Origin: Beroe ovata | Taxonomy: Eukaryota; Ctenophora; Nuda; Beroida; Beroidae | Assembly: GCA_946803715.1 (NCBI GenBank) | Contig: CAMPET010000376.1 | Span: forward strand, 976-14,100 | Length of the DNA: 13,125 bases | Direction: 5' to 3' | Part shown: in pieces, positions 1-8,900 of the stretch | Numbering within the stretch: position 1 is the first letter of the stretch | Layout of the letters: each line of letters starts with the position of its first letter | Position numbers and translations under genes: made by a program | Notes under the pieces: model-generated | Told to the model about the DNA's origin: nothing | The model's input: the letters and a program-made list of their open reading frames with translations, nothing else | Database searches by the model: none

Positions 1-92
1 TCCCCCTCAATCCCTCTCTCCCCCCCCCTCCCCCTCACTCCCCTCTCTTGCCCCCTCTCTCCTCCTCACTCCCCCCTCTTTCCCTCTCTCTT
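1..92. repeat. Pyrimidine-rich low-complexity tract (CCCCTCT-like)
   Basis: The + strand is almost entirely C and T, in irregular runs of CCCCTC and CTCTC. On the transcribed minus strand it is a purine (GGGGAG) tract just downstream of the GTGAGT donor of the exon at 99-209, so it lies in the third intron of the leftmost gene. It has no coding character. Confidence 0.85.
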
Positions 93-98
93 ACTCAC

Positions 99-825
99 CC
101 AGCTGGTAGCAAATGTGCTGGATGGACAGTTTCTGTGCCTCCACTGTGTCACTGTTAGACGCCTTGTGTAACTTCATCTTGTTCTCGAATATGTTGCGCT
201 GTACTTGTTCTGAGTGAGTGAGATTGTGGTAGGCATAACTTAATGGTTATCAATGGACATGAACAGCGCTTCAGTAATGGAAGCAGAGTATAACTGATTG
301 ATACCATGGAGACACTGTAACAGTAGCATGACGTGCACTGTACGTTTGAATGTAACAACCGATGGAAACACTGCAACTTATCAACTTCCCACTACTACAA
401 CTGATTAACGTCACCTGCTTTTAGCAAGGGTTTCAACTTCTCAATGTAGTTTTGGAACTGCTTGTTCATACGGACTTCTTCTATCTTCATCTGTAGCTTG
501 TTAAACAGCTGAGTGACCTGGAATAGGCAGAATGATACTCAGTGATTGGTACACTCACTGAGCACTCACCAACAAGTCTCACATGACAAACACGTACAGT
601 GTACACAAGCCCAAAGTGTTTGACATGTACTCACTCTCAGTGATTGAAATGTATTCACTCTGAGTGCTTGACACTCACTCTGAGTGTTTGGCATTCACTC
701 ACCTGAGCAATGTCCTGCTTGACACACCTATCAGTGTACTCATGGGGGACAGGGTTGCTCTTGTAGTAGCGTATAATCTCCTGGAGCTGCTCGAAACAGT
801 CTCTCACAGTCGTTCCTCCACTCAT
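99..825 (-). CDS. Small coiled-coil protein, N-terminal 112 aa, possibly Mediator subunit 30 (3' end outside window)
   Basis: Three exons join in frame: 825-703 (41 codons from ATG, starting MSGGTTVRDC, phase 0 out), 517-415 (34 codons plus 1 nt) and 209-99 (2 nt, 36 codons, 1 nt). Donors are CAG|GTGAGT, GCAG|GTGACG and CTGG|GTGAGT; the acceptors are TTCCAG and CACTCAG. The split codons complete cleanly and the frame stays open. The product is helical and rich in Gln, Lys and Glu. I infer a link to MED30: the order TVRD, a Pro, Y-x-DR and then LFNKL with a following helix resembles the TVQD...YQDR...LFRKL order I recall for animal MED30, a subunit bridging the Mediator core. The similarity is short and the C-terminal half is outside the window. 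It could be another small coiled-coil protein. Coding status is well supported; identity is tentative. A tATAG|G just before the ATG could be an acceptor for a 5' UTR exon. Confidence 0.6.
585..705. repeat. Degenerate ACTCACTCTGAGTG tandem repeat next to a splice donor
   Basis: Four or five diverged units of about 22-28 bp, containing ACTCACTC(T)GAGTG or ATTCACTCTGAGTG, lie in intron 1 of the leftmost gene. The last unit merges with the donor at 701-702. Read on the minus strand, each unit contains GTGAGT-like decoys of that donor. Confidence 0.6.
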
Positions 826-1306
826 CCTATAATAGCGAGTTGTGATGGATCAGTGCGCAGAAAGAGATTATCAGAGTAGAGAGGCAACAGTTCTTTGAGA
901 CTTTTTGAGACTTAGTTCTTAGAGAATGAGTTTTTTGAGAATTGAGTGATTTAGGTACTGAATCAATGATAACGATTGGAAATCAGGCAATATGAGGCAA
1001 AATGGGTTGAGAATTTCAAACAAAGATCGGAAATGAAATGAACACTAAACAGCAAACGAACTGGGTGAAGTAGTTTCAGAAAGAAAGCAACTATGTCTGT
1101 ATTTTGATCAGTTGACGGTCCCATCCACAGGACGTGTTTAAGGTGAAGAAATGAAACATTCTGGGCTGATATCCTATTCAAGCATCCAATATTAAACTGT
1201 CGGACTATGAGGATGCATCTATACTTCATATTATCATGTTAAAATGATCGTTTTTTCCATTATCTTCACTAGTTGAACTCGTTTTCACAATATGATGTTC
1301 ACTGGT
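826..1306. other. Intergenic: 3' flank of the KANSL2-like gene and 5' flank of the leftmost gene
   Basis: This lies between two head-to-tail minus-strand genes. It should hold the 3' UTR of the KANSL2-like gene and the promoter or 5' UTR of the leftmost gene. At 891-945 there are short repeats of TTTTTGAGA and TTAGAGAATGAG. Long open frames here have no recognisable protein features and AT-rich, unconvincing composition. No AATAAA in the minus orientation was seen. Confidence 0.6.
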
Positions 1307-3149
1307 TTATGTTGTCTTTACATCCTCTTCAATCTCCTTCTTAACCTCCGTCATCTCTACATCCCCATTAACCTTTATATGGGGACTGCTAGTACTCGTT
1401 CCCTTGTCTTGGGTAACCGGCTCTACTTTCACTGGGGGATAATACAATATACATTACACATGCGTGTAATGTTATAGGTATGTTCATAGTATACACTGTG
1501 TTTATAGTTCATAGCACATGTATAGCGCGAGACATTGAAAATGAGAAGCTTCTTCCACTTGTTTCGACAAGAACATCGAAATACCAGGAAACCCGGGCTT
1601 ACCCCCATGGAATCGCTACTCACATAATATATGCCTGCACACCGGTATTACCTGTGGAGTGGGTCCGTTCTAACTTCGGTGCCGGCTCTCCGAGCAGATC
1701 CAGTAACTCAGGGTGATAGTAACATCTCGGTGTGTTACTAAACATCACAACTCTCTTGCATCCCTCGTGTACACAGTATCTGGTATATTACATGGGCTGA
1801 TAGTACACACTTTCTCTTTGAGTAAGATGTGGGAAGCGTTTACTCAATATAAAGTTTGACAAGCATGTATCATTATTTTATCGATATGATCTGTGGACTT
1901 CCTTGTGTCCCATTAATAACCTGTACATTAGCTGCCTTGGTTCAAGGATGATGTGAGATTTACAGAATATGGTGAGCGGAAGGCACACCTCATCGCAGTG
2001 ACGACATCTACCCACTGTTATGCCATGGTCAGCCGAGGTTTTGGCCAGGGCTACCTTGTGATCTGCTATCTCTTTCTTTGCTGTAACAACCTCATCATCT
2101 CTGTGTAACTGAGATACACGAAACAGAAAATATATCATTGTATACAGAATTGAGTAATTGTGGAAGTATATAATACGTTATACCGGGACACTTTGTACAT
2201 AAATCTATACAAGGACCCTTTTGTACCTGCATAAACTGAGCTGATGATGAATAGTACATATTACTGATCTTGTTGAGGTCTTGACCCCTCATATCATTCT
2301 TGCTGTACATTGAAAGTGCTTGCTGTTGCTTGCGTGCCTGATACAAGCAGTTGATAAATGGAATACCACAATTAATTTGTCTACAATGGATTGGAGATAT
2401 CTGGAATTGCTCCAAACCTGCTGCCTCTTGTAAAGCACAGCATCCAGGCCCCTCTTTTTACAATAATTTCTAAGACACTGCCTTGTCTTCGCTTTGATGA
2501 GGAGCTCTCTCGAAAGTTGCTTCGAGGAATGAACCTGAAATGTCATTGACATGGCAAGTGATGTCTAAGTGATGTCTGCCATTGGTCATACCGAGATATG
2601 AAGTTCACAAGTGCTTCTTACCTTATAGTCTTGATAATTCGGTTTTGGTGGCTGAACTGGTGGACTTGAATGTTTCATTCTGCTTAAACACTGAGCCTTT
2701 TCAACTAAATACTTTCTTCTCTGGCATTTATATTCCATGTGTAGATGTTTCATTTGGAGAGTATAAAGTTTCTGCAACTTTTTCATTTTGTCTCTGAGAA
2801 TTCTGTGAGCTTCTTCAACATTCCAAACCCCGGCATTCTCTAATACTTCTTCCTCAGAACCGTGAGACTCAGCATCACTATCATCATAATTCTTCAATTG
2901 ATCCTGTGATTTGAAAAAGAGATGTCATCATTGCAAGAAACAAATATCTTGTACATGAATCTTGTGTAAACTCTTTTTAACCAAGCAACAAACCTGAGAA
3001 AATCCACATGACCTTGTAGTTGGATAGTTCCATGGGGATACAGCTGTTTGTGGGGTATCCTCAGTCAAGTTTCTTCCGTTTGATAGTCTGATTGTTCTGA
3101 AGTCTTCAACAACAGCTTCTCTCTTTTGTTGAGAGTCACTCATGGCCAT
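1307..3149 (-). CDS. KANSL2: KANSL2/NSL2-like subunit of the KAT8 NSL chromatin complex, seven exons, about 368 aa
   Basis: Exons: 3149-2994, 2903-2622, 2534-2418, 2337-2227, 2108-1921, 1779-1652 and 1431-1307 (TAA stop). All introns are GT-AG (80-220 bp) and phases agree (0,0,0,0,2,1). Matches to animal KANSL2, in order: an acidic Ser/Asp stretch followed by ENAGVWNVEEA and RDKMKKLQKLY (human has HAGVYTAEE...REKLIRLQSLY); a basic segment ending CLRNYCKKRGLDAVLYKRQ (human [20 protein letters not shown]); then a C3HC3H zinc-binding domain with Cys at about 257 or 260, then 264, 271, His274, Cys287, 292, 304 and His307, split by an intron after Tyr284. The C-terminus is acidic with alternating Lys/Glu. 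In animals the NSL complex contains the MOF/KAT8 H4K16 acetyltransferase and acts in the nucleus; this role is known for the family and inferred here. The start is the ATG of MAMSDSQQ, upstream of which coding character fades. The N-terminal zinc finger of human KANSL2 (492 aa) is not seen. Confidence 0.85.
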
Positions 3150-3530
3150 GATGGGGCTGGGAATCAGGAATCTAATTTTAATTTCTGAGGCATGAATTTT
3201 TGGAAATTCCAAAGCAGGTTGCAATAACAAGAGGTTCTGAAAAATCATCAGAGTTTTAAGTACTCTTGAAACTCATATAAACATTCAGATTCTTGTAAAT
3301 CAGGTGATTGAAACTGTGAGAAATGAGGATTGTTGAAAAATGGAATGCATTTCAAGATTTGTCTTAAATTAGACAAAAATATATCAGGTTCGACAAACTG
3401 GCTTTACTTTCAAATATTGATCACTTTTAGTTGCTTGAATATGAATTTTGTAATTACAAATATAATCGACTCCAGCGCATCGATTGGAAAAATTTGCGTG
3501 CTAGAGAAAGAATTTATCTGAACTCTGTTT
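3150..3530. other. AT-rich 5' flank of the KANSL2-like gene
   Basis: An open frame extends upstream of the chosen ATG to about 3248 and begins at an acceptor-like TTTTTCAG, so a longer N-terminus or a 5' UTR exon is possible. The translated extension (LLLLQPALEFPK and so on) resembles no part of KANSL2 that I know. The rest is AT-rich with no Cys/His finger in any minus frame that I checked. Confidence 0.5.
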
Positions 3531-3990
3531 CTCGCGCGCACCTTCATTTAAGGTCGCGATGCTGATAATGAAAGCGCGCGCAAAAACAGATGTTGAATAA
3601 TAAATAACTTTCAACTAGAGGCCGTTGCTGAATTGAGCCGCGCGTGCGGCTTATATCTTTTGATATAATTACATTGCAATGGATCAGTGCAGCTTTTTTG
3701 GCAAATGGCGATGCTAAGCGGCTAGGGCGCGGCGCAAGGCCCACTGCCCAGCTGACGCGAGCCGCGCTGTTATAGTACTGTCTGAGAATTATTTGTCTCT
3801 CGCACGCAATGAAATCTTCGACAGGGGCTATCATTGATCATCGACAGCCAAATCAGCGTCAGCTGTTTTATGCTCTCGGTATAATAAAGACGCCGCGCGC
3901 GCACTTGCAACTTTGTCGGAAATTGAAATCAATTTATTGTAATTCTTGCGGAGCCGATTGAATGATGAAGGCGCCGGCGCGAAGCTAGAC
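3531..3990. promoter_or_regulatory. CpG-dense block upstream of the KANSL2-like gene, candidate promoter island
   Basis: CG dinucleotides cluster here far more than in flanking DNA: runs such as GCGCGCGC (about 3575), CCGCGCGTGCGGC (3638-3650), GGGCGCGGCGC (3725-3735), CGCCGCGCGCGCAC (3890-3903) and GGCGCCGGCGCG (3970-3981). Short CCAAT/ATTG-type motifs are interspersed (ATCGATTGG at 3478, CCGATTGAATG at 3954). The block sits about 400-850 bp upstream of the KANSL2-like start and past the receptor's 3' end, where a promoter would be expected. No transcription start motif is decisive. A CpG-rich transposon fragment is an alternative; no terminal repeats were found. Confidence 0.45.
3749..3865. 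repeat. 10-bp perfect inverted repeat CAGCTGACGC / GCGTCAGCTG
   Basis: CAGCTGACGC at 3749-3758 is matched by its exact reverse complement at 3856-3865, with 97 bp between. The match does not extend past 10 bp. It could be paired regulatory sites (each contains an E-box-like CAGCTG) or chance within GC-rich DNA. Confidence 0.4.
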
Positions 3991-4258
3991 TAAGGCATGG
4001 AGGATGTAGCAATTTTCGATTGTTGCCCGGGTTGAAATACCTAGCAACTTATACATATTAAGCTCTTGGTTAATGGTTAATGATCAAGAATCTGATTTGA
4101 TGCAGATTACAGCAATAAGAGAATAAACAGCTTCACAGGCTAGCGGTGCTCAATGAGAACCGATTTATTCCAAACACCAACTGAGAAGCATTTTGTTCTG
4201 TGATTATGAGAACCGTCGAATAAGATCCGTCTACAATTTAAGTTAACCCGTCCTTCCC
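3991..4258 (-). other. 3' UTR and downstream flank of the receptor gene
   Basis: This is sequence downstream of the receptor stop codon on the minus strand. It is AT-rich with no coding signal. It contains the polyadenylation hexamer annotated separately. An AATAAA also occurs on the + strand at 4122-4127, but no + strand gene ends here. Confidence 0.55.
4164..4169 (-). terminator. Poly(A) signal AATAAA of the receptor gene
   Basis: The hexamer AATAAA reads on the minus strand about 90 nt downstream of the receptor TAG stop (4261-4259). This is a normal spacing for a short 3' UTR. The actual cleavage site cannot be seen. Confidence 0.6.
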
Positions 4259-4453
4259 CTACAAATCAGTATTTGAAGCTCTGTCATCATCTTCAGGCAG
4301 GGGTGAACTCATTATGGTTGGTAGGACATTAGACTTTTTATCCGCTTCTAACATCGTGTGATTGGTTGTAACCACAACATCCTTAGGCTTTGCAACCTCG
4401 CTCACTCCTCTATTACACAGCCTGTCTAAACCGAGTAACTCCATGAGAGGTAC
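4259..4453 (-). CDS. Receptor last exon: cytoplasmic tail with PDZ-ligand-like C-terminus
   Basis: This exon encodes 64 aa after the TM7 exon, phase 0 on both sides; the acceptor is TTGCAG|GTACCT. The tail starts VPLMELLGLDRLC, is hydrophilic with an acidic PEDDD stretch, and ends ASNTDL. The final T-D-L matches the class I PDZ-ligand pattern (Ser/Thr at -2, hydrophobic at 0). If the TM7 exon were read through its donor (GGAG|GTAATG at 4549), it would stop at 4505-4507, giving a shorter tail; intron retention is therefore an alternative end. Confidence 0.82.
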   Translation of the reverse strand, partial: VPLMELLGLDRLCNRGVSEVAKPKDVVVTTNHTMLEADKKSNVLPTIMSSPLPEDDDRASNTDL

Positions 4454-5854
4454 CTGCAAGCCAGGTATTATTGTAAACACGTGTTCGAGAACGAATTTCA
4501 TAGATTAGAAGATCGAAATCACTATGAAACCATTGCTCTCATACATTACCTCCGAATTGATGAAAGGGTTGATGACACTGTTGATAGGTATGACGAAGAC
4601 ACTCATGTATCTGTAATATAGACAGGTTCCATCGCATCGCTCAGTGTGCTGCTCCTCACTTGGCGCCTCTATGCTATGTGCCAGACACAACACGAAGAGC
4701 GGCAGTCTACAGATGATGTTCAGCGATACAGCAATGCTCAACTTTTTCTGTAACTGCCGTTCCGTGCTCCGTGATTTAGTTCCCACTCTCCATATGAGCA
4801 GATACGATGAGATAATAGCGAGGAAACACGCCAGATTAACTCCGATAATGGTGATAACGTAGGTGAAGCTGTTATTCCGTGGAGATTTGAGATAATTGAA
4901 TAAGCACACCCCGTACGCCGAGTAAAATGAGTAGGGTTTGCCACCGGTAAGGAGTTTACTCCCGACAAACAATTCCTCGGCTCTGCCCAGGAGCAGAGTC
5001 CACGAACTGGTGTTGGTGATGTCTCCGATTGAGGGGGTGATGGGGTGTGCTTTGGTAGAGTAAGCGGTGAGGGTGTGCATCAGTTCTGTCTTTGTGCTGA
5101 TCTGGAGCGTCCCCCGATTAGGGAAGTAGTATCTGAAGGAGAGCGTGGGGTGAGAGTGGAAACTTATTAAATGAAACACCACCCGAGTTTTATCTCAATA
5201 ATTCTGCGAGTTTTGTATCACGTGTACAGTATCACGTGTCTATATTGTGTGTCTACCTGTCTACGAAGTAGTCCTGCAGTGTTACAGCGAGAGGTAGAAC
5301 AGAGAGGAGCATGGCAACCACAAGTATTGTAATGACAAGTGCTGATGTGATCCTAGGGAAAACAGCGACATTATTGTAACGACGATTAGTTTTTATCAAT
5401 CTCAGTTGTGGTATCATGGACCACACCCAGCTATTTCCAGCATCATATTCGGACGATTCAACTCTCTCAAAAAGTCTCTTGTACAATTATCCATTCTAAC
5501 CTCAATGCTTTTGTTCTATTGACGCTCCTCGGCCATAGATAATGGACAACAGTCTTGAGTCGGAAAAGACTGAGCGTTACCATGGCAAATAGGGACACGT
5601 GGTTTCCAAACGTGCTGAGAACACCCATTATCACACACTTGTAACTCGTGAGCCATTGTTCCTTGATCTGGGGATGAGAGACACACACACTGGATTAACG
5701 TCACGGTAGATAATGTGATGTTATTGTTAACCATTTTCAAGTGTGAAGATATGATGTTATTGTCAGCTAGATACAAGCACAATGACATGACGCAAGCACA
5801 TTCGAGCTGTCACACAGATCAGAGTATACACACACACACACACCCACACAAACA

Positions 5855-5902
<48 letters not shown>

Positions 5903-8900
5903 AAGAGAGANCACACACACATGTCTGCAAACCTCGCAGTACTTCACAGGTCGGAAGCTATCCACAGATGCTAGGAACACAAGGTAGATGCTAATCATGA
6001 TATCACCTGGGAACAAACAGCGTTATAAACCTGTGTTTTATGAAGGAGTTCCTGTCACTTGTCAGGATCAATGAGGAATCAGGATAATTCATTCCCGTAT
6101 ATAATAGGGAACACCTACCAAACGCGATAGTAGCAACGAGAATACGGTAGATAAAGCGATGAGGGACTTTATCGAGAATAGCAAACGCAGATTTTGACAT
6201 CGATACGATGAGATAGAAGTTGAACACAAGTGAGACAGTCCCAAAGAGCCAAACTATAACCAGCAAGCCTGGATCGTGACCTGAAAATTGAGTGTGAGGG
6301 GTGGTGCTAGTGGTTGATGAAGGAGTAATTATGGGGATTTATGAAGGAGCAGCTAGTATACCCAGTATCTGCTCAGTGTTGGTGAGAGCGTCCTGGTTAC
6401 ACTCATCTAGGCACTCATCCTGGGCATTACCGCAGTCTGACACGCCTGTGTGGATTGGGTGGCAATTGAGACTATAATAATGATCGCGAGAGAGATTAAT
6501 GAATTCAAATACTGTAAAAGGATTTGAAAAATATCGAGATTCGAGACCAGAGAATTCAATGATCTCTTGACCTCCCGCAGTCATCTATAGTGAGGCGGCC
6601 CGAGGTTGTTTTTAAATAACATTGTTTCTGATCACATTGACTACATATCCAGTTGCACTGACCGTCACAGATACTTGATTTAGAAATAACACGAGTCACC
6701 ACCCCGTCATCAAGACACTCAAAGTTAGCCGGACAAAACTCCGTCAGCTCGTCAGACCAGTCCCCGCAATCGTTCATCAGATTACACATGTTCTCAAGCT
6801 CAACACCACATCGCTTCCTCTCTGAGAGTGATGAGTGATGTGAGTGATGAGAGTTGTGATATGGTCAATATACACTGTATAATACTTACTCCTAAGATCG
6901 GGATCTTTACAGAACACGGATTTTCCGAGGTAGACATCGCCACCGCCCTCTTTTGCCTCATTGTTCGGAAACTTGACGAACGTCTGATAGTGGACTTTGG
7001 AATCGTCACCCGGTGACGATCCGAATAGAGTCTGCGTCAGAGACTTGCAGGAGTCGTCTATATTATCGTAACTGCGGTGGTGTCATGGTAACGGAGGGTA
7101 GTGTCATGGTAACAGTATGTCGTCATGGTATCAACAGACACACGCACAAAACACACTTACTTGTCATTGTACCATGTGCCATTTCGTTCAGAATAGCACA
7201 GATTCCGGTTATAGACCTCGCTGTCTTTACACGGCTGACCCGTAGCACCAGGCTCTGTGGAGCACACGGCAGCCAGGTACTTACCGCCGGTCAGTAGTGA
7301 GCAATCACAGGAGTCACCCACTTGCTCACTCACCTAGACACAGAGAGAGAGTGTGTTAGCTGATCAGGTATTACACGTGTCAGATGGAATATATATGGGA
7401 TATGGGCGTGGTCCCTGGCCGTGTCACAACTGACACCAGAACTCAGTCGAGAGCTACAAACTCTCTCCTTATTTCTTTATTTCTATGGTCAAAATCTGCG
7501 TGTTATCTTACCGTTACTATAGTAACAAACCGTACCCTGACCAGTTTTCATTGTTACACGTACAACCCCTATGACAACCACAGGATAATCAACCTTACAA
7601 CCACCTACACCCACCTTCTCGAGTGAGACAGTGGTTGTCGTTTTCTCCACCTCATACTTCATCCGAGAGTAGAGCTCGTAATTCTTGCTCCCCTCCGACA
7701 CACACAGCTTCTCCGACGTCAGCTCCTTCATAAATCATGTGTGTGAGAATGTGAGATCAGGGATGTAGAGAGAATAAATCATAGCGCGTGTGTACTGGGA
7801 TTGTACTGGGATTGTACTGGGATTGTACTGCGTGTGTACTGGGATTGTACCTCGTGTACATTGTACTGCGTGTGTACTGCGTGTACATTGTACTGCGTGT
7901 GTACTGCGTGTACATTGTACTGCGTGTGTACTGCGTGTACAATGTACTGTGTGTGCAGTACGTGTACAGCTATACACGTCACGTACCTCATGACGGAAAT
8001 AGCAGATAAACTCGTCGACACCAGACGGACAATCTTCGTAACCGTCGCACACATACGCGTCTTCGACTGTTTTATCCGTGCCACCACCACATCGTAAACC
8101 CTGTAAAGGGAGAGAGGGGTGGTAGTATACGACCACAACGGCTGGTCGGGGGACCGCAACGTTAACCCGTGTCATTATGTTTTTGAGTATGGTAAGTGAA
8201 TCTAATTTTATCAGCTATTCTTAGAGGGTCTATAATATCACGCTCCCAAAGTGTCACGGTCGTGCCAATTACCATTTCTGCACACCCAATCTCGTCAGTG
8301 TGGTCCACGGGACCATTTCCATCCGTGCAGTCATCCACATCATCACATCTGCAACAAGGAAGTGGTGTCAAACAGTTATGTCAGGAGAAAAGCTCTGTCA
8401 AACAGTGGTGTCAGGAGAAAAGTGATGCCAGGAGAAGAGTGGTGTAAGGAGAAAAGTGGTGTCAGAGGTCGAGTCTTGCTAGAAACCGTTGTGGTTCGTA
8501 TTACCTCATAGTTTGAGTGTAGCAAAGATCTGACTGCCTGCAGGAATTAATCTCCACATCAGCTGGAAACTCCGTGCCAGCTTTACAGTACAGAAATGGG
8601 ATGGAGTAGTCACACAGCCACGACTTCATGATCTGGTAAGGGTAATCAGGAATGTCTACAAATTGTGTCTCAATCATGTCTTCTTGGTATCGTGTCTACA
8701 TCGCATGACTTTGAGTCCACATTGTGCCCACATTTTTCATGGTGTCTCCAATATGACGTATTTACCCGCTTGGATGCCTCGAAGTTTGCATCGTACACCC
8801 TATCACAGCTAAATTTGGTCTCCGAGATACAGTTTTCCTCTATTGTCCTTCTTATTATCTCGCCTTTGTCACCGTCCATGTCAAAGAGTGTCTCTTGACA

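Noticed and set aside
963-1229. Minus-strand frame of 88 codons between the first two genes
   Set aside because: It has no family resemblance, lies after the KANSL2-like stop, and no splice sites join it to either gene.
3250-3310. Possible upstream KANSL2 exon (FQSPDLQESECLYEFQEY) after CTCACAG
   Set aside because: It is short, stops quickly, lacks a good donor and resembles no part of KANSL2.
3330-3521. Plus-strand frame of 63 codons (MLKNGMHFKICL...)
   Set aside because: It is AT-rich with hydrophobic low-complexity composition and no context; likely chance.
3544-3834. 96-codon minus-strand frame in the CpG-rich block
   Set aside because: It lacks recognisable motifs, splice support or similarity to KANSL2. 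Open frames are expected in GC-rich DNA.
5715-5987. Open frames rich in THTHTH or VCVCVC on both strands
   Set aside because: They are translations of the CA/TG microsatellite inside an intron, with an N in the middle.
7735-8175. Long minus-strand frame with repeated TRSTHAVQC units, suggesting a repeat protein
   Set aside because: It reads through the donor at 7986 into the intronic minisatellite. The duplicate copy lacks the repeats while conserving the exon.
8162-8272. Extension of the CDDVDDC exon past EIGCAEM (VIGTTVTLWERD...)
   Set aside because: The duplicate copy has a TGA in this extension, and ATG|GTAATT is a good donor giving correct phase to the next exon.
8196-8511. Plus-strand frames with VVSNSGVRRK-like repeats here and at 9423-9775
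   Set aside because: They are antisense to the exon and intron of the cassettes; the repeats come from the intronic minisatellite.
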